Positions 32,822 through 42,976 of a stretch of DNA of 64,000 nt are shown one piece after another. Origin of the DNA: Lophium mytilinum (taxonomy: Eukaryota > Ascomycota > Dothideomycetes > Mytilinidiales > Mytilinidiaceae). The position numbers and the translations under genes are program-made. How positions within the stretch are numbered: the stretch's first letter is position 1; every line of letters begins with the position of its first letter. The notes beneath the pieces are model-generated. The model worked only from the letters and a program-made list of their open reading frames with translations, was not told where the DNA came from and made no database searches. The stretch covers positions 1,073,736 to 1,137,735 of the forward strand of contig MU004195.1 of assembly GCA_010093605.1 (NCBI GenBank). Reading direction: 5' to 3'.

Positions 32822-35228
32822 ATGTCTATCGAAACACTCTTCAGCTCTTTCTGCAACGATGCGCTTCTCGCGCGCAGATCCGCAGAGGTGCGTTATTGCT
32901 GCCGCCGCGGCGATGCAACACAAGTGCACTTCAACGACAGCCTCAAGCGCCGTGCACTGCCCCAATCGTCCCGCAGAATGAACTAAAAGACGACGCACCC
33001 GTGTGCCGCACTCTTCACGACCTCCACACGCTACCTTTTGTTCCATTCGAGATGAGCCCACCACTCTCTACCGCACATGCTGTGGGCGCAGCCATGGTGT
33101 CCGCCACGCTCGGCGACGACCAATTTCAGCTTCAGCCAACCCACGGCCGCATCCCGACCGAGCTTCTCAAGCAGCCGTCCGCACCCAATTACGAGACACC
33201 AGGCTATGTTGCGGCATCACTCATCACGTGGCTAGATGAGGAACCGTTGACGCCAGATGCCATTTCAGATATCCTTAATGGGTACGAGTCGAGCGATGAC
33301 GTCTGGAACATTCACTTTGCCAGCGTCGTCGTCGTCGTCACACGTTCCACTGCGCATCCGATTTGTGGTCTAGAGGGCGATGCGCAGCCCGCCCAGTCCT
33401 CCAAACAACAACAAGTCCCTCTGGTATTACGAGTTCCGCCTGACGAGCTATCACTTTCTATCTCCAAGGGACCAATTTTCATCGCCCCTGCAGACGGTCA
33501 GGTGTTCTCCGTGCGGAAAGTTGTCCAAGACGACCATGAAGCATTCTTGTTAGCCTGTCAGCCGTGCGATCAGACAATCTCGGCACGTCAACACACTCCG
33601 CTATCGTCGCACACGTTCCAAGAGGGGGTCAGTCTGAGAAACCCATCCTTGGAATGATGTTGAAATTCTGATCACGTGCAGGGGCCTGTTACCGTGCCTT
33701 CGAGGCTCTACTATGCAGTCACCCCAGAGAGGCCTTTAGCAGGGGTAAGTTTGAACGAGAAACTTGTTCCTTACGTATCAGCTTTGGTTGACCTGAGTAG
33801 GTTCGATTCGCAGTCAAAGACATTGTCGACATTGCCGGTCTGCGCACTGGCTGTGGAAACAGGGCCTGGCGCCAGCTGTACCCCATCAAGACAGCAACTG
33901 CTCCTGCTATCTCGCAACTCCTTGATGCTGGCGCCGTTCTCCTTGGAAAGACCAAGTCGACGCAATTCGCTGAAGGCCAGGCGGCATCCGAGTGGTTCTG
34001 TCCTGCCAATTCTTTAATAGCCATGAGGGCTCGCTGATGCTTCTTTCTATAAAGGTTCGACTACTTGTGTCCGTTCAACCCCCGCGGCGATGGCTACCAG
34101 AGTGCCTCATCTTCCAGCACCGGAAGCGCTGCATCCATCGCTGCGTATTCGTGGCTCGACTTCACTGTTGGGTCCGACACTGGAGGCTCAATCCGTCATC
34201 CAGCTGGTGTCAATGGCTCGTACGGCTCTCGATCCTCTCGGGGCGCCATATCCACTAAAGGTGTGTATGCTGTGACGGCGCTGTTTGATACGTTGGGTGT
34301 CTTCACCCGAGAAGCTTCGATGCTTCACTCTGTAACGAAGACTATGCTGTCCTCGGAATGTCCACACATTCAATTCCCAGATAGAAACAACGCACGCTAC
34401 AAACTCCTGTATCCCGTCCGAGGCGAGGGAGCTGCGGGAGCAGCAACATATCGTTGGTTCCCGCTCCCTGATGAACCGGGTCCAGCAAAACTTGCGGAGC
34501 AAGAAATGGAACGCACCGTCGCAAAGCTGGAAGAGTACTTGAACACGAAGCGCTCACCCTTCAACATCGATGATCTCTGGGGCAAGACCCGCCCGGAGGA
34601 CCAGCCAGCTTCTTTAGATGAAGCAACAGGCTCGATGTACTCCACAATCACGACGTACACTCCAGTGCGGGCGGCGATCGATCCATTTGTCGCGGACTAC
34701 GAAGCCCAGTTTCACCGAAAGCCATTCATCGACCCAATCGTCCACAAACGACAAGGGATCGGCCGAGAGACATCCGACGCCGAGTACGCGAAAGCTGTGG
34801 AGGCTGTAGAGATGTTCAAGTCCTGGGTTCTCGACGTGCTCCTGTCTACCAAAAATAACGACAAGAGCGAAGGAGACGGAGACGGAGACGGAGAAGAGGT
34901 GACTCCAATCCTCATCTTTCCTCAAGCATTTGGGAGACCCGAATATCGTGACACGCATCCCGAGCCGAGTGCTGCGCCTTTGTACGCCTCATTCTCCATC
35001 TACAGCATCAGCTACGTGTCTGGATGTCCAGACTACACGATCCCGGTCGGCGAGGTCCCTTACGAGTCCCGGATTGAGGGGCGCGAGGCCTTCTTACCAG
35101 TCGCGCTCAGCATTCTGAGTAGACCAGGTACAGATGCCGCGCTTTCCGGCCTAGTGGAAGATCTAGAAAAGGGCGGCATGCTTAGGCCTGTTAGAGCTGG
35201 AAGAAGGATGTATGTAGAGGACAGGTAA
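32822..35228 (+). CDS. amidase-signature family protein with N-terminal extension
   Basis: Exons 32822..32887, 32977..33627, 33682..33744, 33801..33994 and 34055..35228 give 715 aa. The catalytic triad of the amidase signature family is visible: Lys in [13 protein letters not shown], the cis-Ser in [14 protein letters not shown], and the nucleophile in [15 protein letters not shown]. The enzyme should hydrolyse C-N amide bonds; substrate and cellular place are unknown. About 260 residues precede the signature, much longer than typical GatA-like enzymes, and contain no domain I recognise. The start is uncertain: Met at 32822 with an 89-nt intron reads [20 protein letters not shown], but unspliced starts at 32632 or 33052 are possible. 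A GACGGA hexamer array near 34878-34897 codes GDGDGDGEE in a variable loop. Exon 4 ends at GAG TG and joins GTTCGAC to give [13 protein letters not shown]. Confidence 0.82.
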
Positions 35229-36057
35229 CAGACTAAGGGCTAACTAGAGGTATATTCGCAGTCTAGCAACAATTCAATAGAAAAGTACGGTGTCTCATAG
35301 TAGAATTGAGAATCGAACATCGTGGTCCTTCCTGTGACCTGTCTCCTATCATTGCTCGTCCTCTGAACCATCTGTAACATAGAGCCCTCTCAGTACTCTA
35401 GTAGGATTACCACGACAGCTTTCCGCCTCAGCCCCTCCAATGATAAATTACTAAACCACAGCAGACCTACCTAAGCCGAAGGTGAACCGCCCGGGCCTGG
35501 GCCAAACTCAGCCACAGCGGCGCAGGGCTACTTGAGTAGCGTACCTAGGTTGGACGATGTGCACATTGGGGTGGTATAACATTGGAAACAAGGCAAACCT
35601 CGAAAGATATGAGACCCATCCTCGCCCAATGTAGTGCTCTACGTGGCCGTGTCAACGCACTTTCAGTCCAAAATTGCTGCTCCACGGCCGGAAACCTTAA
35701 CTCGCGCACAACGATGCCTGCGAATACTGTTAGAAAACAGCCGACTCGGGCCGCTAGCACAGACAATGAGCGATCACCAAATCCTCCCTCTCTTCAAATC
35801 CCAAACCACCATCTGCGTCTTCTAACAATGCTGCCCGAAGCACAAGAACCTCCAATAACGCCACAAAAAGGTACACACATGTGACATATATCCATCCAAC
35901 ATCCAGGCCTCCAGCACCCCCGAACCACCCCCGCATTCCGATTCTCCACCGACTCCACCCCGAGCCAGCGTCCCCAGGCCCAAACTCCTGCAAGCCAGCG
36001 CGGGCGCTACGCCAGATCGGGGTTCCACGTTTCGCGCCCGCTAGGCCTAGAAAGTTA
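35229..36057. other. intergenic, no supported gene
   Basis: About 830 bp. Overlapping short frames on both strands at 35545-36078 have no features I can support. Confidence 0.35.
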
Positions 36058-36402
36058 CTACAGGCAGTCTGGCCGTAGCGTACGGTTTCCGAACTCTAAA
36101 AAACAGCCCACAATGACCGCCAGCACCGACGCGCTGTATCCAATAGCCAGCGCAACCAGCAGAATGCGAGACCGGAGGACATTTAATCGCGCAGCGCACT
36201 GCCTCGCTGTCGGACTGTAGAATAGGTAGGGGAAGCGATTCCAGGACTTATAGCTGCGCGGGAGGTTGTCTGAGTCGTTCGCTCCTGTGGACAGGCGCTT
36301 GTGAGTGGTTGCAGCAGCGAAAGGTTGACTGAGATACCGGAGACGACGCCAGAATCCCAGCATGCGGACCCTCGACGATCGTGGGTTGTTTGGGATGCGC
36401 AC
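36058..36402 (-). CDS. doubtful small membrane protein
   Basis: Open frame of 114 aa. From the internal Met at residue 14 it reads MLGFWRRLRYLSQPFAAATTHKRLSTG, an Arg/Ser-rich acid-free start like a mitochondrial presequence. It ends with a 23-residue hydrophobic helix (ILLVALAIGYSASVLAVIVG). No family is recognised and no splice partner was found. Both features can arise by chance, so this is only a candidate. Confidence 0.25.
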   Translation of the reverse strand: MRIPNNPRSSRVRMLGFWRRLRYLSQPFAAATTHKRLSTGANDSDNLPRSYKSWNRFPYLFYSPTARQCAARLNVLRSRILLVALAIGYSASVLAVIVGCFLEFGNRTLRPDCL

Positions 36403-36675
36403 TACGGTCCGGAATCAGGCCACTTGGGAGAGAGGCCCGACCGACGTCGGGAAGGTGTGCGCCTGGCCGTCTCAGCTCCCCTTATGTCTTATGCAGAGCG
36501 TGGAAGTGTGGCGGGCTGCCCAGTGATTCTTTCCTTGTGTTCGCTGCTCTCTCTTTCGTCTTTTCTACGTAGCACGTAATACTCTACTTTGGAACCGCTC
36601 TGATTTTCAGGTTCTTTTTATTTCTTCACGAGATCAAGACGTGGTGTTTTGATATTAGTTTTGAAGTGAGTCAGG
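36403..36675. promoter_or_regulatory. spacer and presumed promoter of the carbonic-anhydrase-like gene
   Basis: Short spacer. A CT-rich stretch around 36530-36640 precedes the ATG at 36676. No other signal. Confidence 0.3.
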
Positions 36676-37400
36676 ATGGAGAGCTTCCATACTGAGGTCG
36701 TGGACTCGCACTTCATCCCGTCGCTCAGGAAGCCGAAAGCGCAGATCTTGTGGATAGGCTGCTCGGATAGTGGGTGGGCGGAGACGCGGACGCTGGATCT
36801 GCTGCCTGAGGAGATCATCGTGCATCGTAGCCCGGGCGATTTGGTGTCGAATAATGATTTGAGCACGCTGAGTACGTTGGAGTATGCGCTAGGGATACTA
36901 CAGGTGTGTGAAGCAATTTCTATAAACCACATACCATTCTCTTGATTCAACAATAAGTATGGAGTGTTGTGTATAGCTGACCATATCGACCTTCCAGGTC
37001 ACCCACATCGTCATCTGTGGCCACTACAACTGTAGATTGGTCAACACACACACCGACTCAAGCCCGCTGTGCGAGTGGTTAAGGTCCGCTCCGTCCCTCT
37101 GCCTTTCACCTATCTACATAATACTCACGGGTTTCCAGCGACGTCAACGCCATCTACAACGCCCACAAGCCCGAGCTAGACTCCCTCCCCTCCTCTACCG
37201 CCCGCGACCGCCGCCTCGTCGAGCTACACGTCTGGGCCCAGACCCAAGTCCTCCTCGCGCGGCCAGACATCATCAAAGCACAGGCGGAGAGAGGTCTACA
37301 GGTCCACGGGTTCGTATACGACGACGCAAAGGACGAGTGCGTGGATCTAGTCGCCGGAGGGAGCTGCAAGCTAACACGAGGAATAATGTCGCTGCTGTAA
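36676..37400 (+). CDS. beta-carbonic-anhydrase-like protein, altered active site
   Basis: Exons 36676..36903, 36998..37083 and 37139..37400 give 191 aa. The zinc ligands of beta-carbonic anhydrases are all present: C29 and D31 in IGCSDSG, H85 and C88 in ICGHYNC. HRSPGDLVSNND and LEYALGILQVTHIVICGHY follow the family. Canonical enzymes have Cys-Ser-Asp-Ser-Arg, where the Asp-Arg dyad controls access to zinc; here the Arg is Gly33. The protein is also short at the N-terminus compared with ordinary family members and has a GHYNC instead of GHYGC-like loop. It may be a weak or inactive hydratase, or act as a metal-binding or sensor protein. Cytosolic: no targeting signal. Confidence 0.82.
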
Positions 37401-37839
37401 GCGGTTGACGGAGCCGGTGCGGTGATCAGTAATGGTTGTATACCCTGACTTCTGCTTTGCGGGTTCACTTTGCGGGGCTTGATTATCGCGGACTAGAGCT
37501 ATGGAGTTTCGCGCTGTTTCATGATTGATGGTGGATGCGAGGGACGCGGAGTGACCGACGGAGGTGTGGTATCGATAAGGACGCGACCTCGGGAGCCGAG
37601 GCTCAGAATCCTAGAGCTAAGTGTGGCAACGGTTTCAACTCCATTCCGGGCTTGCACCGATGTGAAGTGACAATTCTCGCAACGAAGCTCCGCGTTGTGT
37701 CCGCTGCGAAACTTGATTTGTCATGGGTAGCAGTTGTTTAAAGTGAGAGGATTTCACCTTCGTCGTGACTTCAACTTCATCGACTTCCCTCCTGACGCGA
37801 AAAACCCCATATCGCCCTTCAATCACGAAGACATTGAGC
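37401..37839. promoter_or_regulatory. intergenic, promoter of MDR reductase
   Basis: About 440 bp between the carbonic-anhydrase-like stop and the MDR start. No gene seen. Confidence 0.35.
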
Positions 37840-39286
37840 ATGGCAGACACATACACCGCTGTCACGCTAGCTGAGCGTCCGAAGGCCGACATCATCCCCG
37901 GGGAGACGTTCAAGGTGGAAGAGCGGCCGGTGCCGAAAGAGAGCGACCTGAAGGATGGAGAGGTCATCTTTGAGACGAAGTATCTGTCGCTGGATCCGGC
38001 GATGAGAGGATGGTTGAATGGTAAGACCTGTATCCGATCATACGATCAATCCACGTTTCGAACTCTCTTCACATTACTCAACCTCATTAATTGATCCGCT
38101 TCGATGTCTCACCGCAATCACGTGCTTCCCAGGAAGTTCTTTGAAAGGAAGCATTGGCTAATTATGTGCTAGATGCACGCTCCTATGTCCCACCTGTTCA
38201 GATTAGTGAGGTGATGCGCGGACTCGCTGCCGGCGTTGTCACTGCATCCAAGTCTGAGAAGTTCCCGGTTGGCACAACTGCTACGGGCACTGTGGGATGG
38301 ACCGAGATCGCGGTAGTTAACGAGAAGGCGTTGGAGAAGGTCGAGATTCCCCGGAATGGGAAGTTGACTGATTCTCTAGGTGTGCTGGGTAAGAATCAAG
38401 ATTCTCCCTATGCCCTTCTGACTTTTCTTCATCACGTATCATCCTGCGGGCCTAGACGTCTGGCCTCACCCTTGTTTTGCCCTTCTTTTCTGCGATCGAA
38501 GCTTTTAATCTGCATCATTTTCTTTTCTCTCATCCAAGGTTCTTCTCACACTCCAGCTTCCAAACTCACAATCCCCAGGAATGACCGGTCTAACCGCCTA
38601 TTTCGGCCTCCTCCGCATCGGCCTCCCCAAACCCGGCGAAACCGTCGTCGTCTCCGGCGCCGCCGGCGCCACGGGCTCCGTCGTCGGCCAAATCGCCAAA
38701 ATCCACGGCTGCCGCGTCATCGGCGTATGCGGGTCCGACTCCAAATGCTCGTGGCTGAAAGAAGAGCTCGGGTTCGACGAAGCGGTCAACTACAAAGACC
38801 CGGAGTTCGCGAAGAAGTTCCGCGATGTGACGAAGAGTCTGATTGACGTGTTCTTTGATAACGTGGGTGGGGATGTGCTGGATTTGGCGCTGAGCCGGGC
38901 GAAGAAGAATGCGAGGTTTGTGATTTGTGGGGGGATTAGTCAGTATAATGCGGTTGATAAGAAGGGGCCGGCGGTAAGATATACCTATATGACTTTCTTT
39001 TCATGGTGGCGAGGACGTTACTAATTGGGAGTAGAACTATCTGATGATCATCGCTATGCGTATCCGTATGGAAGGCTTTATCGTTTTCGACTTCGCGTCT
39101 GAGTACGCTGAGGCTAGCAAAGATCTCGCGCAGTGGTTGTCTGAGGGCAAGATAAAGCGCAAGGAGACCATCATCAAGGGTGGCTTAAAGGAGGCAGACA
39201 AGGCGCTGGTGCAGCTATACAAGGGCATCAATACCGGTAAGCTGCTTGTTGAGGTCAAGCCAGAGAGCGAGCAATCGAAGCTTTGA
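37840..39286 (+). CDS. MDR-family NADP-dependent 2-alkenal/leukotriene-type reductase
   Basis: Exons 37840..38020, 38173..38388, 38579..38973 and 39035..39286 give 347 aa. This is the zinc-independent medium-chain dehydrogenase branch (PTGR / leukotriene B4 12-hydroxydehydrogenase). It has YLSLDPAMRGWLN near the N-terminus, MTGLTAYFGLLRIG before the nucleotide fold, the coenzyme motif VVSGAAGATGSVVGQIAK, and DVFFDNVGGDVLDLAL. No structural-zinc cysteine cluster or catalytic-zinc motif is present, as expected. The C-terminus reads EGKIKRKETIIKGGLKEADKAL, typical of the group. It reduces the C=C bond of enones or alkenals with NADPH in the cytosol, a detoxification or secondary-metabolic role. 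The 190-nt intron 2 is longer than others here. Confidence 0.9.
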
Positions 39287-39530
39287 GCTTGATGGTAGTG
39301 AGCGGACGTCTCAAATCGAGATCGGTGACTACAGGTTTTGGCGTTGAATCAGGTCCTGGGTGCGACCTCCACGATTCATCGACTTCATTCAGGCACGACG
39401 GCGTGTCTTTGTAATATATACTCACAATACCAACTTGTGTTTTTCCTCACGCAGAATTAGGTCTCAAGTTCTGGGAATACGGATATTGCACTCCTCGGGC
39501 TCCACTCTTGCTCAGTTGACGCTACTGTAT
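39287..39530. other. 3' flank of MDR gene, no gene seen
   Basis: Presumed 3' UTR, leading into the dispersed repeat copy at 39531. Confidence 0.3.
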
Positions 39531-39665
39531 GGGGTGCCCCAGCTAGTTATTGGTTACATCAAAAGGTAGTCTGATTCCCACTACATTGGCCTTTACATCG
39601 TGTTCCAAAATTTAAAAGCCGATCAGGGTACCCCAAGCAGTCGCAAGAGGTGCCCAAACACATTT
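39531..39665 (+). repeat. dispersed MITE-like repeat, copy 1
   Basis: Starts GGGGTGCCCC and has GGGTACCCC about 100 bp later, an imperfect inverted pair, then continues to CACATTT. It shares a perfect 15-mer (CAAAAGGTAGTCTGA) with copy 3 at 63518 and ACATCGTG plus CCCCAAGCA with copy 2. There is no coding capacity. Confidence 0.7.
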
Positions 39666-40137
39666 CCGAGTAATGTACCCCCTAAAAGTGGGTACTTTCC
39701 TCATATCATCAACGCTTACGTACCCTTTCTACTAAAATCCAGGCCATCACCGTATTCTCAACCAGGTTCTTTTCTCTCAGAAGAGATAATGGAGGACGGA
39801 GAAGAGGGATAGAACCAAAGAGCGACGTGGCTAAATCGGAAAGTTGAACTCTGGCCTGAGATGCGAAGCAAGTTCCTTTCGGAGTAGCAAAACTCTCTGG
39901 TTTCGAAACATACGCACATGATACTCGACGAAGACAAGATGGCAAAGTCGCCCAATGCTGTTAATCAGTTCTCGAAAACACAATCGACGCTGAAGAACAA
40001 GGTGTGGTTATGTCCGCTATGAGCATTGAAAGTTGGGGACCAAAGTTTTCTCAATGTTGATTTCTAAATGGATTGAAAGCATGCACTGATCGAGTACTAA
40101 CATCTATCCGTCATACCACACTTCGCCTTCTTCAGAA
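39666..40137. other. intergenic, no gene seen
   Basis: About 470 bp with GTACCCCC...GTGGGTAC adjacent to the repeat copy. Frames on both strands near 39709-39955 have no features. Confidence 0.35.
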
Positions 40138-40803
40138 TCAGTAACCTCCTCCACCGCTATCGCCGCCTCCTCCTCCTCCACCCCCGCTGTCTCCGCCCGA
40201 GTAACTAGTCGACGAATAGCCTCCGCTATCTCCGCCTCCACCTCCGCTCGTGTAGCTGCTCGAATGATTGCCTCCGCTGTAGCTGCTATGCCCGCCGCTA
40301 TAGCTACTGTGCCCACCACCATAAGAGGCAGAATGAGAGTTCGAATGCGAAGTCGAAGCCGCTGCCGGATGTAGATGATGCACCTCAGCAGAGTACGAAG
40401 TCGAGCTCGGCGCTGGATCTACAGACGGCGCATGGTGCTGATGATGGGTGGGCGGGTCACAAGGAGGATCTAGTGTTGAGATCGCGGCGAGTTGGCTCTG
40501 CAAGAGAGCATCGTTTGTAGAAGCGTAATTCGTAGTTGCGCCGGTGGGCCGAGTCTTGCTTGGGGGAGAGGCCGCACGCTTGCCTTTGGATGCTGTGATC
40601 GGAGAGCTCGGTTTGGGACTGGCGTTGGTGATAGGGTCTTCTTCTTTTGATAGACGAGCCTGAGCCCTTGGCGGCGAGGGTAAGGACTTTCGCCGAGGAG
40701 TAAGTAATTTGGCGATCGGGTCCTTGTCGGCGTCGTTGATGGGTTTGGCCATGGGCACCGGTTCGGAGACCGGTGAAGCCTGCTTTGAGGAAAAGCAGCC
40801 CAT
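40138..40803 (-). CDS. MGC-start (lipidation-type) Ser/Gly-rich hypothetical protein
   Basis: Single exon of 221 aa from the ATG at 40803. The frame is open upstream to 40953, but this Met starts MGCFSSKQASP: Gly2 with Ser at 5-6 and Lys7 fits N-myristoylation, and Cys3 fits S-palmitoylation, predicting membrane anchoring. The middle is Pro/Ser/Lys-rich (LLTPRRKSLPSPP, a possible kinase target), then His-rich (THHQHHAP). The tail repeats GGHSSYSGGHSSYSGG and ends in poly-Gly with Asp (GGGGDSGGGGY). Disordered throughout; no enzyme motif. The tail recalls the Gly/Asp end of the WW protein at 22255, but this may reflect low complexity only. Confidence 0.7.
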   Translation of the reverse strand: MGCFSSKQASPVSEPVPMAKPINDADKDPIAKLLTPRRKSLPSPPRAQARLSKEEDPITNASPKPSSPITASKGKRAASPPSKTRPTGATTNYASTNDALLQSQLAAISTLDPPCDPPTHHQHHAPSVDPAPSSTSYSAEVHHLHPAAASTSHSNSHSASYGGGHSSYSGGHSSYSGGNHSSSYTSGGGGGDSGGYSSTSYSGGDSGGGGGGGGDSGGGGY

Positions 40804-41578
40804 GGTGCTACGTGCGAGGTAATCTCCTTGCAGCCGTTTGAGATGGAAATGGGATTGACTAGAAGAAATGGATGATTCGAACGCGTTTGTAGCCACTGGA
40901 AAGGTTTGTGTGAAGTTGAGTGATGAGCAGGAAAGAAAGTCTAGTGGAAACAAGATATATAGTTCCTAGTGTTCGACGAGGCAGCCTTGCCGTCTGTCTA
41001 CAGTATCTAGGCAAGTGGAGCCGGTGCGGCTGTGCCGTTGCTGCCTCGCGATGGTCTCCGTCGCGTTATTGAAAACATGTCGAAAAGTCAACTCACTTGG
41101 CCGGATAATCCGACAGTCGTAGGACTAAAGAGATTCGGTGTACAATGCAGCAAGGAACGACGGGTCCGGCGGGCGCTAGAAGGAAAGCCATCTTCTAGAA
41201 GGGTGTTGGTGGCTTGCGGCTGAAGATGGTGGGCGAGGCGGAGTTTTGAGGCTGTGTATTTATCGTGAGGGATTTCTAGTTCGGCGAGGCTTTCTCCACA
41301 CCACACTTGACCTTTAACAATCCCACAAAATCAACTACCCCCCATTCATATACCCTTTAACCAGGGCGGCAGGCAGCACTCCTGACTCATTCGCGAGTAT
41401 ATGTATACTGTCTGTGCACGAACCCAAGTGGAGCGTGCTTTCTTCTGTCACGACTTCCCTCTTTCATCTTTCCACCTCCCAGCTGCCATGTAAAAGCCAC
41501 TACATCGCATCCGCATGCTTCCAACAGCTGAGCCAGCCCCATCCCTAACCCCTCTCCCTCTCCCTCCCCATCGTCTCT
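40804..41578. other. intergenic, no gene seen
   Basis: 775 bp. Left part is the promoter/leader of the MGC protein; right part (41330-41578) is CT-rich and should include the 3' UTR of the SnoaL-like gene. Confidence 0.4.
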
Positions 41579-42049
41579 CTACTTCCCCCCCACCAATCCC
41601 AACGCCCTCTTAATCAGACCCCTCGCCCTCCCCGTCCCCTCACTATCCACAAACTCTACGACCCGCTGCACCAATCCCGCCTCATCAAACCACAGCGCAA
41701 ACACATAACTCCCCTCATACTTCCACTCCCCCTCCTCCCCCTCTTCTTTCCTCACCGCCTCCACAACCTCCCCGTTCCACACCACCTCGCTCGTCGCAAA
41801 CGCCACCACGGCATTCCGCGCCGGGTCTTCGAAGATCTCCGTCGGCGTGACAGGGAAGCCGGTCATGACGCGGCTCATGGACGCGACGTGGGCGAGGAAG
41901 CCGTCGCGCGTGAAAGGCGCGTGGATCGCCACCGAGGGCGGGAGGAAGGAGTGGTGGTAGTTGGCCGCCAGGAGTGGGCTGAACGCCTCGGGGGTCAAAG
42001 GGGTGAACGCGTGGAGGAAGGCGCGGGTGGTTTCGACGTGGGAAGACAT
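41579..42049 (-). CDS. SnoaL/NTF2-like domain protein
   Basis: Single exon of 156 aa. The pattern is that of a fungal SnoaL-like (NTF2-fold) protein: MSSHVETTRAFLHAFTPLTPEAFSPLLAANYHHSF (helix 1 and 2), TRDGFLAHVASMSRVMTGFPVTPTEIFEDP, then beta strands AVVAFATSEVVWNG and YVFALWFDEAGLVQRVVEFVDS. The strands alternate hydrophobic residues as the curved sheet requires. Such proteins act as small-ligand binders, cyclases or dehydratases in secondary metabolism, or have no known role. No cluster partner is adjacent. A Glu-rich insertion (RKEEGEEGEWK) lies between strands. Confidence 0.75.
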   Translation of the reverse strand: MSSHVETTRAFLHAFTPLTPEAFSPLLAANYHHSFLPPSVAIHAPFTRDGFLAHVASMSRVMTGFPVTPTEIFEDPARNAVVAFATSEVVWNGEVVEAVRKEEGEEGEWKYEGSYVFALWFDEAGLVQRVVEFVDSEGTGRARGLIKRALGLVGGK

Positions 42050-42976
42050 GGTTGGTTGGCTGGTTTGGAGACGATGGAGATGGGGTGGGTTTGGGGCGTG
42101 TGTGCAGGTTGTAAGTGGGCGGTATGGTATGGAGGCTGGTACGGTATGGAAGCGGTTTTATATGTGTAAAAGGAGGGAGGAGTGGGTTTGGGTAGCGGAG
42201 TTAAGGGAGTTAGGGGGGGTTAAGAGGGGGTTTGTTTAGATCGAGGAGTTTGAACGGGAATTTGGTCGGAGATGAACGTGATGGGTTGGTTCTATCTAAG
42301 ATCCCGGAGATATGGGGCTTTCTTTGGGCCGGTACAGAGGAGCTCTGCGTAGTATCGTCACGTGAATGGGCTCTCATCGAATCATGAATAATCCTTTTAT
42401 CCTGTCTATTTGGGTCTAAATGATGCTCCGTTATAATCTCTTAGATGTGAATGCTCCTCTTGAACTGTTCAGTATTTACTTGCTAACCCCCCACCTTCTC
42501 CAGACCAACATCTTCGATGAACTTCCTTTGCATCACTAAAGTTCAGTTCCAAAAAATAGATCGGTAGCTGTTATAAGTGGAACATTATATGTATACACTC
42601 ATAGGTCAGCAATTTCATCGCTCTGTTACCAATTTCAGCACTGCGTGGAAACATAGGTTACTCCGACGCTTTCCCTCTTTTATTGATTCAATCCAGAGTG
42701 TGCAATTCTTTACATGATGAGGTCTCTGAAAAGCATACCTCCAGGGGTGTCCCAACAGTACACCCACGCCCCCAAAACCCCAGCACCCCACACTCTATTC
42801 ACACACCTCAAGATACCCCAGTTCGAGCCTTCAAACTCGCACAACTTTCATCACTGACCTATCAACCCATACACCTCATCGAATCCCTTCAACCCCCTAG
42901 CCCGCTCCTCAAACCCCCAAGCAAACCGTACCAATTTGAATACGCAAACCCCGTCCCCCTACCCAGCCCCCTCAAC
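42050..42976. other. intergenic, no gene seen
   Basis: About 930 bp. The plus-strand frames reaching into 42683-43520 are antisense shadows of the Pro-rich tail of the sulfotransferase-like gene. Nothing else is supported. Confidence 0.4.

Noticed and set aside
34870-34900. GACGGA hexamer array as a possible regulatory repeat
   Set aside because: It is in frame in the amidase exon and simply codes an Asp/Gly/Glu loop.
37070-37090. Leu/Ser-tRNA-like GAGTGGTTAAGG
   Set aside because: It coincides with the end of exon 2 of the carbonic-anhydrase-like gene (CEWL...) and no B box or acceptor stem follows.
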